In this document: positions 1 to 5,716 of the stretch, one piece after another | Layout of the letters: the number at the start of each line of letters is the position of its first letter | Numbering within the stretch: the first letter of the stretch is position 1 | Source of the DNA: a virus | DNA: 26,314 bases | Reading direction: 5' to 3' (one strand) | Virus record (IMG/VR): IMGVR_UViG_3300020411_000151 | Location: 1-26,314 of that record | The notes under the pieces: generated by a model | Told to the model about the DNA's origin: nothing | The model's database searches: none | What the model saw: only the letters and a program-made list of their open reading frames with translations | Made by a program: the position numbers and the translations under genes

Positions 1-1157
1 CTATTGAGGTCAAAATTAACAACCCAATCATAGCGTCCTGGTTTCGGTTCCTTAACATAAGCACCTGCGTATTTTTCGTTTTTGGATGAACGTTTTTTTG
101 GAGGAACTACAAAGTTCTTCTTCTTAAGGTAATTATATATCATAGTATCCCACATGCGAACCTGTGAGTATACGTCATCAAAGTTAACCTTAGCATCATA
201 TGCCATTGTAATTGCTAGTTCAAGCAACTTCATCTTGTCTTCCAAACGGTCAACAAGTTCAACGTCAATGATATTATATTCAATAAACTTCTGCCAATCA
301 TTAGTATAGAATGCTTTGAAGTTCTCATGTTCAGACCAATCCAACTTCTTCTGTCCTAATTCTACATTGGCAATATAATCAAGACGATAAGATTCTCTAT
401 TAGTATAGGTAAACTTCTTATAGAGATCTAGATAATCTAGAATTGATACACCACAAATATCATAGTAGATATTACGACGACCTTGAATATAAACTTCCTC
501 TTCATCAACCTTATTCCAAGGTGACAAAGACTTCATCCACTTCTCTCCAAGGATACGCTCTACACGACGACAAATGTATGGAATATCATATAGATTACAG
601 TTCCAACCTGTGATAATATCAGGAGTATTTTGTGCCCACCAATTTATAAAGTGAGCAAGCATTGCTTTTTCATCATCAAAGATGTGATGCTCATGCTCTG
701 ATTCAAATTCTCTAATACCCCATGTAATAGTCTTCTTAGTTGCATGATCTCTGATTGTAATACAGAGCATTTCCTCTGCTGATGCATCTACATCAGGAAA
801 TCCATTCTCACATGCAACCTCAATATCAATAGTATAGATCTTCATTTGATCCATACGATAATCTATCTCACCTTTAAATTCCTTAGACAGAAACTGATAA
901 AGATAACGATCATATCCATGAACTTCTACACCTTCAACACCATGATACTTTTCAGCAAAGTCTCTTGCTTCACGAACAGTATTAAATTTGACAGGTTTAA
1001 CGTTACGTCCTGTTAAAGTCTTCCACTTCTCTTCTTTATTACTTGTTATAAAGAGAGTAGGAGAAAATTGGAAGCGACTTTCAATTCGCTCCCCACCTTC
1101 ATACCCTCTATAGAGGATAGTATTTCCTAGAAGTTGGACGTTAGTGTAGAAACTCAT
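1..1157 (-). CDS. 43: DNA polymerase gp43 (family B), N-terminal part, cut by the window edge
   Basis: Replicative family B polymerase with a 3'-5' exonuclease. I translated the region directly: it starts at the ATG at 1157-1155 and stays open for 385 codons to the window edge. The exonuclease motifs are visible: Exo I as TIDIE near residue 110, Exo II as GWNCNLYDIP near residue 190, and Exo III as EYNIIDVELV near residue 325. The reading frame leaves the window inside VNFDLNS, the start of polymerase motif A (the DxxSLYPS region), so the palm and thumb domains lie outside. The start overlaps the stop of the preceding gene as ATGA, indicating translational coupling. Length and motif order fit T4-type gp43. 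The call is firm; only the 3' part is missing. Confidence 0.96.
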   Translation of the reverse strand, partial: MSFYTNVQLLGNTILYRGYEGGERIESRFQFSPTLFITSNKEEKWKTLTGRNVKPVKFNTVREARDFAEKYHGVEGVEVHGYDRYLYQFLSKEFKGEIDYRMDQMKIYTIDIEVACENGFPDVDASAEEMLCITIRDHATKKTITWGIREFESEHEHHIFDDEKAMLAHFINWWAQNTPDIITGWNCNLYDIPYICRRVERILGEKWMKSLSPWNKVDEEEVYIQGRRNIYYDICGVSILDYLDLYKKFTYTNRESYRLDYIANVELGQKKLDWSEHENFKAFYTNDWQKFIEYNIIDVELVDRLEDKMKLLELAITMAYDAKVNFDDVYSQVRMWDTMIYNYLKKKNFVVPPKKRSSKNEKYAGAYVKEPKPGRYDWVVNFDLN

Positions 1158-1420
1158 TCAGTAGGTGGTTTCGCAGGTAGAGTAGACTCATAAAGTTCCA
1201 CCATCGTGGCACTTGGATCCACTATAGTAAAGATTGACTCAGATGTCAAGAACAAATCACGTTGTGCTGAATACTTTGGATAGACTTCCAACTGATCATT
1301 CACAATACGAAACGCATCTTCAATGAAGAGTGATGGTTCCTCATCAAGTTCTTGAACCTTACCTATAAGGTAATCATCTAAGTTACCATTTTTAAGTAGA
1401 ACTACTTTCAGATTCTCCAT
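1154..1420 (-). CDS. Small Sm-like (LSm/Hfq-type fold) protein, paralogue A
   Basis: Predicted 88-residue protein just upstream of gp43. The ATG at 1420 is preferred over an upstream TTG because GAGG lies 6 bases before it. The sequence starts with a beta-rich stretch (VVLLKNG, then YLIGKVQEL) followed by IEDAFRIV, a YPKYS segment, DLFLTSESIFTIVDP and a final VELYES. The same pattern (L.nG..lig, a residue block ending in P or F plus a hydrophobic strand, an aromatic segment, D(L/F)(F/Y)(L/I), then a terminal YE) recurs in the genes at 1392-1796 and 21314-21766. An Sm-like fold has been reported for a protein of putative cyanophage origin, which is the basis of the fold name. RNA binding is inference. 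The gene overlaps its upstream neighbour by 29 bases and gp43 by 4. Confidence 0.75.
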   Translation of the reverse strand: MENLKVVLLKNGNLDDYLIGKVQELDEEPSLFIEDAFRIVNDQLEVYPKYSAQRDLFLTSESIFTIVDPSATMVELYESTLPAKPPTE

Positions 1421-1796
1421 TTTTTGCCTCAATAAGTTCAATGTACTTTTCGGTTACTTGACCATGGGGATCATAAACTGTAACCACTTCTTCTAAACGA
1501 ATATAAAAGTCTCTGTTAGTTGCTAAAGGTGCCCATGGATAAAGAATAAGATTAGGATTCTTTTCAATTGCTTCTTTATTAGATGCAAGAATCTCTGGTT
1601 CTTCTTCGTCTAATGATTCATCACCTTCACCCCACATCTCCATCTCAATTTCAGATTGATCATCTAAAATGACTGTGTATGGGTCACGGAACATGAATGC
1701 AATAGCAGTTTTATTCTCATCTTCCTTAGCACTGACTTCTTTGATATCAGCGATGACATCTTCACCGCCTTTTAGTCTTGCGATTTTTACGCTCAT
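1392..1796 (-). CDS. Sm-like protein with acidic insert, paralogue B
   Basis: 134 residues, ATG at 1796. The N-terminus (VKIARLKGGEDVIADIKEV) and C-terminal half (LILYPWAPL, RDFYIRLEEVVTVYDP, EKYIELIE) align by eye with the proteins encoded at 1154-1420 and 21314-21766. Between them is an acidic insert around residues 50-70 (EIEMEMWGEGDESLDEEEPE). This looks like a two-strand Sm-type core split by an acidic loop. Function is unknown; an RNA- or protein-binding accessory role near the polymerase gene is only inference. It overlaps the next gene by 29 bases and the previous one by 35, suggesting coupled translation within one transcript ending in gp43. Confidence 0.8.
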   Translation of the reverse strand: MSVKIARLKGGEDVIADIKEVSAKEDENKTAIAFMFRDPYTVILDDQSEIEMEMWGEGDESLDEEEPEILASNKEAIEKNPNLILYPWAPLATNRDFYIRLEEVVTVYDPHGQVTEKYIELIEAKNGESESSST

Positions 1797-1992
1797 AACT
1801 CTTTGCTGAAATTGTGTTAATGCTTTGATTAATTATGTCCTTAAGGACTTTGTTAGTATGAGTGCCTTTGTCATATGCAATGTTACGAGCATACTCCAAT
1901 ACATCTTCCATCATATACGATGGGAGCTCAATTGTCAAGACCTCTTTCTCACCATTGTAGCCTTGTGGTGAACAGTTATAGTAAAAGTTCAT
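1762..1992 (-). CDS. Small basic-tailed protein of unknown function
   Basis: 76 residues from the ATG at 1992; an in-frame TTG four codons earlier is less likely because a GGA sits about 8 bases before the ATG. The N-terminus is MNFYYNCSPQGYNGEKE. The middle (LPSYMMEDVLEYARNIAYDKG...NKVLKDIINQSI) looks alpha-helical, and the last dozen residues are strongly basic (YERKNRKTKRR). No family recognised. The tail could bind nucleic acid, but that is inference. The gene is first after a terminator hairpin at 2004-2031, so it either has its own weak promoter in that short gap or is reached by read-through. It overlaps the Sm-like gene downstream by 35 bases. Confidence 0.65.
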   Translation of the reverse strand: MNFYYNCSPQGYNGEKEVLTIELPSYMMEDVLEYARNIAYDKGTHTNKVLKDIINQSINTISAKSYERKNRKTKRR

Positions 1993-2003
1993 AGTTGTTT
2001 CCA

Positions 2004-2031
2004 ATAAAAAGAGAACCCCGAAGGGTTCTCT
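2004..2031 (-). terminator. Rho-independent terminator with UUCG tetraloop
   Basis: Read on the minus strand, an 8-bp perfect stem (GAGAACCC / GGGTTCTC) is closed by a C(UUCG)G loop and followed directly by TTTTTATT. It lies about 33 bases after the stop of the small exported protein gene at 2064-2423 and before the gene at 1762-1992. This is a textbook intrinsic terminator, visible directly. Confidence 0.92.
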
Positions 2032-2063
2032 ATTCAGTTATACACTATATATCACTTTGTGAT

Positions 2064-2423
2064 TTAGAATACGAACTTAACTCCAACTTTACCAGAGAAG
2101 TCAATGTCGCTCTCGTTAGTTACACCGTATACTTCACCATAGAACTTATCATAAGTTCCACCAAGGTATCCAGCGATTTCTACATCACCGAACTCATCAG
2201 CAGTTTCTGTATGTGTAACTGTAGGACCTACAGATGCATACCAACCGATTCCACCAGGTGTTTCACCTTCGTAACCAAGTTGTGCTTCTAGTGCTCCAGA
2301 AGAATATTCTCCATCAGGATATGAACCATTCGCTTCCAAATTCACATATGGACCAGCAAAAGCTGCACCAGCGAGGAGGAACGGAGAGGCTGCAACAGCA
2401 GCGATTGTTGATTTAATAGACAT
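2064..2423 (-). CDS. Small exported beta-rich protein (outer-membrane/porin-like)
   Basis: 119 residues from the ATG at 2423; longer in-frame reading runs into the upstream terminator hairpin and is rejected. The first 23 residues form a clear signal peptide (MSIKST, hydrophobic AAVAASPFLLAGA, cleavage at AFA-G). The mature part alternates hydrophobic and polar residues with many Gly, Tyr and Glu (LEAQLGYEG, IGWYASVGPTV, VEIAGYLGG, FYGEVYGVT, GKVGVKFVF) and ends in Phe, as outer-membrane beta-barrels do. It probably inserts into or lines the host outer membrane, but at this size it could be only a half-barrel or a periplasmic protein. It is a single-gene unit with a late promoter at 2547-2554 and its own terminator at 2004-2031. 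No convincing Shine-Dalgarno sequence is seen. Confidence 0.82.
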   Translation of the reverse strand: MSIKSTIAAVAASPFLLAGAAFAGPYVNLEANGSYPDGEYSSGALEAQLGYEGETPGGIGWYASVGPTVTHTETADEFGDVEIAGYLGGTYDKFYGEVYGVTNESDIDFSGKVGVKFVF

Positions 2424-2449
2424 GTTTTTAGATTTATAGTATCTCGCAG

Positions 2450-2511
2450 AAAAAAACCCTGCGGATGATAGCACCCCCGACATGGGGTACTTTGTAACAT
2501 CTGACGCAGGG
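2450..2511 (-). terminator. Branched intrinsic terminator / candidate attenuator
   Basis: On the minus strand CCCTGCG (2511-2505) pairs with CGCAGGG (2463-2457), extended by GATG/CATC after a 3-base bulge, and an inner hairpin (ACCCC...GGGGT, 2488-2473) fills the loop. Seven T residues (2456-2450) follow the stem at once. It lies after hsp20 and before the small exported protein gene, so it can end the hsp20 transcript. The late promoter at 2547-2554 lies upstream of it, so late transcripts of the exported protein gene would have to cross it. Confidence 0.85.
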
Positions 2512-2546
2512 TACGATTGTTTCGGGCCTGTGTAGTTATGTTAAGT

Positions 2547-2554
2547 TATTTATA
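2547..2554 (-). promoter_or_regulatory. T4-type late promoter TATAAATA for the small exported protein
   Basis: An exact TATAAATA reads leftward in the 153-base gap between hsp20 and the gene at 2064-2423. In T4 this octamer is the site for the gp55-containing late RNA polymerase, and gp55 is encoded in this window. The expected start is about 6-8 bases downstream, giving a leader of roughly 115-120 bases that includes the branched terminator. Confidence 0.75.
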
Positions 2555-2576
2555 ATACCAGAAGGTTATGTATTTG

Positions 2577-3017
2577 TCAAGCTAATGACCAATCTTTTCT
2601 GGCATGGTGATCTGGAACGATTTTACCCAACTCAATGGTAAGTAAACCGTCCTCAAATTTTACATTACGAACTTCTGTATCATCAGTAAGAGTCCACTGT
2701 CTAGTGAAAGATCTCTGAGCAAGACCCTGATGGGTGTACTCTACCTCTTCCTTAGATTCTTTCTTACCTTCTACAACCAACTTACCATATTCGGTAAAAA
2801 CGTTTACTTCGTCTTTCTTAAACCCTGCTAGTGCAATTTCCAAACGTGACTCCACGTTATTAATAGTTACCAAATTATATGGAGGATAGTTGCTTGCAGG
2901 TATATCAATATTAAAGAAACGATCAAAGTACTGATCATTGATTCCAAGAGAATGCTTAGTGATCTTATCAAATAGTTCTGGAAGATCAGACGCACGATAG
3001 CGTGTTAGGTTAGTCAT
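2577..3017 (-). CDS. hsp20: Hsp20 / small heat-shock protein (alpha-crystallin family)
   Basis: 146 residues. ATP-independent holdase chaperone of the IbpA/Hsp17 type, known in nearly all cyanomyoviruses. The N-terminal arm (FDKITKHSLGINDQYFDRFF, then NYPPYNL) resembles bacterial IbpA; the alpha-crystallin domain runs from about residue 45 to 135, with LEIALAGFKKDEV, LVVEGKK, GLAQRSFTRQWTL and NVKFEDGLLTIEL as its conserved strands. The C-terminal IxI anchor is not canonical (KIVPDHH). The start at 3017 has AAGGAG 7 bases upstream. The gene has its own early promoter at 3142-3169 and a long structured leader that may be thermosensitive. It likely protects phage or host photosynthetic proteins during infection. 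Confidence 0.95.
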   Translation of the reverse strand: MTNLTRYRASDLPELFDKITKHSLGINDQYFDRFFNIDIPASNYPPYNLVTINNVESRLEIALAGFKKDEVNVFTEYGKLVVEGKKESKEEVEYTHQGLAQRSFTRQWTLTDDTEVRNVKFEDGLLTIELGKIVPDHHARKDWSLA

Positions 3018-3131
3018 AATAGTCTCCTTATTAAGCGAGTTTAAATGGTGTACCCATAGTGGCGTACATGACTATTTAATCACATTTAGTGTGAAAATGT
3101 TAGCGTTTATACCGTAATATTTAATACGGTT
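3018..3131 (-). promoter_or_regulatory. Structured hsp20 5' leader, candidate ROSE-like RNA thermometer
   Basis: With a start predicted near 3135, the hsp20 leader is about 118 bases and contains four successive hairpins on the minus strand: 3130-3111 (ACCGTA/TACGGT), 3093-3081 (CACA/TGTG), 3068-3049 (TGTAC-G-CCA / TGG-GTACA, one bulged G) and 3039-3024. The last pairs CTC-G-CTT with AAGGAG across an AAT loop, covering the Shine-Dalgarno sequence and leaving one bulged G. ROSE thermometers of heat-shock genes have several hairpins, the last pairing a U(U/C)GCU box with the Shine-Dalgarno sequence; UCGCU is present here. The structure is seen; temperature sensing is inference. Confidence 0.55.
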
Positions 3132-3141
3132 TTCTAGAAGA

Positions 3142-3169
3142 ATTATAGGTATAAATAGCCTTAGGTCAA
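3142..3169 (-). promoter_or_regulatory. Sigma-70 early promoter of hsp20
   Basis: Reading leftward, TTGACC (3169-3164) is separated by 16 bases from a perfect TATAAT (3147-3142). Five of six and six of six consensus matches make this a strong host-type promoter. It overlaps, on the other strand, the late promoter at 3150-3157. Confidence 0.8.
3150..3157 (+). promoter_or_regulatory. T4-type late promoter TATAAATA of the plus-strand island
   Basis: An exact TATAAATA octamer ends 25 bases before the ATG at 3183 and points at the only plus-strand gene group in the window. It sits inside the spacer of the leftward hsp20 early promoter. Confidence 0.85.
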
Positions 3170-3182
3170 CCAATGTAAAGAA

Positions 3183-3683
3183 ATGAAAAGATTCATTCCC
3201 TTTATAATGCTTGCTGGTATTGGTGTACTAGCAAACCCTGTGAGAGCTGACATTACTACTAAATTTTCCTCCAGTGTGCAACTGAGTGTAGGAGGAGCTT
3301 CAACTCAGGCTGAAAGGATAGGATCTTCGTTCAGTATTTCTGGTAGTAATATTGATACAACTGATGGTACAACGGCTGGGACAGTCAGTGCAGGTACGAT
3401 CACTTCAGGAGTTTATAGTCCTGGAACAATTGCAGCAACCCAAGACACAGCAGGTGCAGCTTTCAGCTTTAGCCAGTCATACACTCAAGCTGATGCCTTG
3501 CCTACCAGTGCAGTAACTGTTGGAGCATCACAAAACTTCGGTGACATTTATAGTGTTTCTGGTGGAACTACTGGTGACCTTGCTGGTCAAGTAACTAGTG
3601 CTCACACTTTTGCTAGTGTAGATGCTGGTGGAGCAAATACTGCTGTAACATCTCAGTTCGTATCTGAAGTAACTGTACGATAG
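3183..3683 (+). CDS. Exported Ser/Thr/Gly/Ala-rich protein, plus-strand island gene 1
   Basis: 166 residues. The N-terminus is a standard signal peptide (MKRF, hydrophobic IPFIMLAGIGVLA, cleavage at VRA-D). The mature part is low in charge and rich in Ser, Thr, Gly and Ala (SSSVQLSVGGA, SSFSISGSNI, GAAFSFSQSYTQAD, VTSAHTFASV), suggesting an extended beta-structure. It shares two motifs with the next gene: (F/Y)S(I/V)SG.NI and GAAF....(S/T)Y. No enzyme motif is seen. It lies just behind a late promoter, so it is probably made late and exported by the host Sec system, or is a virion decoration whose leader is retained. Function unknown. The Shine-Dalgarno sequence is poor. Confidence 0.82.
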   Translation: MKRFIPFIMLAGIGVLANPVRADITTKFSSSVQLSVGGASTQAERIGSSFSISGSNIDTTDGTTAGTVSAGTITSGVYSPGTIAATQDTAGAAFSFSQSYTQADALPTSAVTVGASQNFGDIYSVSGGTTGDLAGQVTSAHTFASVDAGGANTAVTSQFVSEVTVR

Positions 3684-3694
3684 AGTCATGAGTG

Positions 3695-4141
3695 ATGAGA
3701 AAAACGATTGTCCCATATGTGATTGCTGTGGGTACTGTACTTGTAAGTGCTGTACCTGCAAGGGCGGTCCCCGTGGTCCCAAATTTTACCCAAGGGTCCA
3801 TGACTAGCCACACAGAAACTACTAGTACGGTAACAGAAACCATAAATTCTATGGATTATGCTACAGGCTGGCAGTATTCTGTTTCTGGGGTGAACATAGA
3901 ACACGACGGAGCATCAATATCTCCTGGTACTGAAACCTCAACTAATACAATTGATGGAGTGACTTCAACATGGACAGGTTTAGACGTAAACAACAAACCA
4001 AACTGGACTATCAAAACACCAGGTGCTGCATTTCAGATGACGGAAACGTATCTCGGACCTGGGCTTCAGAACCAGACAATAATTCAACGCACCAGTACAA
4101 TAACAAGCGTAACAGATACCACAAGTATCTTCTCCCAGTAG
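3695..4141 (+). CDS. Exported Thr-rich protein, paralogue of the preceding gene
   Basis: 148 residues from the ATG at 3695 (a GTG directly before it is also in frame). The signal peptide is clear: MRKT, hydrophobic IVPYVIAVGTVLVSA, cleavage near ARA-V. The mature part is Thr- and Ser-rich (TSHTETTSTVTETI) with YSVSGVNI and GAAFQMTETYLGPG, which match FSISGSNI and GAAFSFSQSYTQAD of the gene before it, so the two look like diverged duplicates. The start lies 11 bases after the previous stop. Its last 172 bases overlap the next open frame. No enzyme motif is recognised; an envelope or surface role is inference. Confidence 0.8.
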   Translation: MRKTIVPYVIAVGTVLVSAVPARAVPVVPNFTQGSMTSHTETTSTVTETINSMDYATGWQYSVSGVNIEHDGASISPGTETSTNTIDGVTSTWTGLDVNNKPNWTIKTPGAAFQMTETYLGPGLQNQTIIQRTSTITSVTDTTSIFSQ

Positions 4142-5061
4142 TAGCATTATTAACATGTTCACCTGCAATGGCTACAGACGTAGGTGGTGTATCAGCGACA
4201 GCAAATCCAGTCGCGAATAGTTCTGGCTCAGTAACCAACCAGGCAATACAAGTTTTACAAGGTCCTTACATTACAAATACGTACGGTAATGGTATTCAAT
4301 GTCAAGGTCCTACCCTCAATATCACACCATACGTCACTCGGACGCAATCTTGGCAGTTACCATACGAAGCTTACTATAACGATCCAGTCTACACTACATA
4401 CGATGGTGATGATGATGGTTATATAGATAATCCTGGTGAAATTGAATACTATGTTCCTACTAGAACTGGTCAAAAGGATACCCATAGTTATAACGCAGGG
4501 GTATCAGCAACGTTATCATGGCCATTAGATAAACAATTACAAGCACAATGTAAAGATGCTGCTGCTGCAAACATTGCATACATGCAACAGAATACTGCTA
4601 ACAAAAGACTTGACTTTGAGATAGCCAGATTGAAAAATTGTGGAGAATTGATGAAAGCTGGAATAGTCTTCCATCCAAAGTCTCCTTATGCTTCTATATG
4701 TGCTGATGTTATGTTAGTGAATCCACCTGGTGTTATACCAAATCATCAGCATGAAATCAGTGCAGGTTCTTTAACTCCTAAACCTAATGGTAGTGCTAAA
4801 GATCTAGGAACATTTTCTATCGGCGACCCTTCTTCTTCAGATTCTTCTTCATCATCTTCAGAGGAGGTAGACCTTTCTTCAAACGGTACTGGTCTGCTTG
4901 AATTTCAGATCGGGACGGTTTCTGAGGAGTCTTACCCATCATCACCTGGATCTTCGTCATCAACTTCTTCACAGCAGGTTTCACAATGCGAAGGAGAATG
5001 TCCGCAAGCGGTTTTGCTAGGAGGGCACCAGTCGTTGCAACTACCGCAATTCCAGCAGTAG
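3970..5061 (+). CDS. Exported protein with unclear start and Ser-rich antisense tail
   Basis: Open frame of 363 codons with three parts. Residues 1-50 lie entirely inside the previous gene in another frame and look non-coding. From about residue 51 (KYLLPVVALLTCSPAMA-T) there is a typical signal peptide, but no ATG, GTG or TTG precedes it closely; the ATG at 3970 is the only standard start. The mature region (about 70-270) has a Tyr-rich part with an acidic Asp/Gly patch (YDGDDDGYID), a strand motif SYNAGVSATLSWPLDKQ, and a helix (AAAANIAYMQQNTANKRLDFEIARLKNCGELMKAG) with paired cysteines. The last 80 residues are Ser-rich and lie opposite the minus-strand gene at 4817-5716. Function unknown. 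The body is surely coding; both ends are doubtful. Confidence 0.7.
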   Translation: MDRFRRKQQTKLDYQNTRCCISDDGNVSRTWASEPDNNSTHQYNNKRNRYHKYLLPVVALLTCSPAMATDVGGVSATANPVANSSGSVTNQAIQVLQGPYITNTYGNGIQCQGPTLNITPYVTRTQSWQLPYEAYYNDPVYTTYDGDDDGYIDNPGEIEYYVPTRTGQKDTHSYNAGVSATLSWPLDKQLQAQCKDAAAANIAYMQQNTANKRLDFEIARLKNCGELMKAGIVFHPKSPYASICADVMLVNPPGVIPNHQHEISAGSLTPKPNGSAKDLGTFSIGDPSSSDSSSSSSEEVDLSSNGTGLLEFQIGTVSEESYPSSPGSSSSTSSQQVSQCEGECPQAVLLGGHQSLQLPQFQQ

Positions 5062-5716
5062 TTGATACTGTCTGAGCACTAGGTAGATACTGTTCTACTA
5101 CAGTGAGATCCTCGTATAATGTCACACAAATTTTTAAATCTTTGTTATTAGGATCAGGTTGTAATTCATATCCTGATACCTTTTCAGTTCCACTCTGAGC
5201 CACGTCACCTATTCTAGGAGCATTAGGTGGTGGACAGGGTGGATCTTCTTTTGTTACAGTCTTTGGTATATTTGTAACTGGATCTGGTGTTTCCACGTCA
5301 GGATCAGGCGGTGGTGCAACAGGAGGTGGTGGGGTTTCTCTTGTGATTACTAATTGTTCAGGTTCATAATCCATAGGATTAAATGAAGGAGTACCTGCAT
5401 CACAATATACCTTGACACCTTTAGGATCTTCAGTCTTTAAAGTATTTGCTTTACCATCGTCTTCAGTATGTGCTTCTACACATCCTGGCATATCAACAAT
5501 AGGTTTTCCTATGTTGGTAGTAACTGGAGCTTGTGGAGATATAGCCATAGAAGGCTCTACCAACCAATTTGGTGGATTAGGATTAGTAATCTGACCTATT
5601 TTAAGATCACCTATAGTACCAGTACTTAAATTACTAATCCCAATGTTACCTATTCCTATCTGGTAATTACCAACTGTATTAACCCCTTGAGTTCTTATCT
5701 GGGGTATCTCAGACAT
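4817..5716 (-). CDS. Proline-rich membrane-anchored protein of unknown function
   Basis: 299 residues. Residues 1-50 are Gly/Asn/Ile-rich and repetitive (GVNTVGNYQIGIGNIGISNL). A proline-rich stretch around 130-165 (ETPPPPVAPPPDPDVETPDP, then DPPCPPP) looks like a flexible spacer. A hydrophobic segment near residue 220 (AGIAVVATTGALLAKPLADILL) is a likely membrane helix, and the C-terminus is strongly basic (MMKKNLKKKGRR). This suggests a protein spanning the envelope or a virion linker. The start overlaps the previous stop by one base (TAATG). The 3' end runs 245 bases into the plus-strand gene at 3970-5061, tail to tail. No known family is recognised. Confidence 0.82.
   Translation of the reverse strand: MSEIPQIRTQGVNTVGNYQIGIGNIGISNLSTGTIGDLKIGQITNPNPPNWLVEPSMAISPQAPVTTNIGKPIVDMPGCVEAHTEDDGKANTLKTEDPKGVKVYCDAGTPSFNPMDYEPEQLVITRETPPPPVAPPPDPDVETPDPVTNIPKTVTKEDPPCPPPNAPRIGDVAQSGTEKVSGYELQPDPNNKDLKICVTLYEDLTVVEQYLPSAQTVSTTAGIAVVATTGALLAKPLADILLRIVKPAVKKLMTKIQVMMGKTPQKPSRSEIQADQYRLKKGLPPLKMMKKNLKKKGRR

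Noticed and set aside
2432-2438. Second TATAAAT just before the small exported protein gene
   Set aside because: It ends only 8 bases before the ATG, too close to leave any leader, and the final base of the octamer does not match; the exact octamer at 2547-2554 is preferred.
3111-3130. ACCGTA...TACGGT hairpin as a bidirectional terminator
   Set aside because: No gene reads into it from either side before the divergent promoters, and T-tracts are short; it fits better as the first hairpin of the hsp20 leader.
3528-3904. Three overlapping minus-strand open frames opposite the exported protein genes
   Set aside because: They are antisense shadows of Ser/Thr-rich codons, have no ribosome sites and no sensible protein composition, while the plus-strand frames have clear signal peptides and a late promoter.
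3692-4141. Programmed -1 frameshift joining the second and third plus-strand genes
   Set aside because: The frames have the right relation, but I found no X-XXY-YYZ slippery heptamer in the overlap, and a fusion would bury the third gene's signal peptide inside the product.
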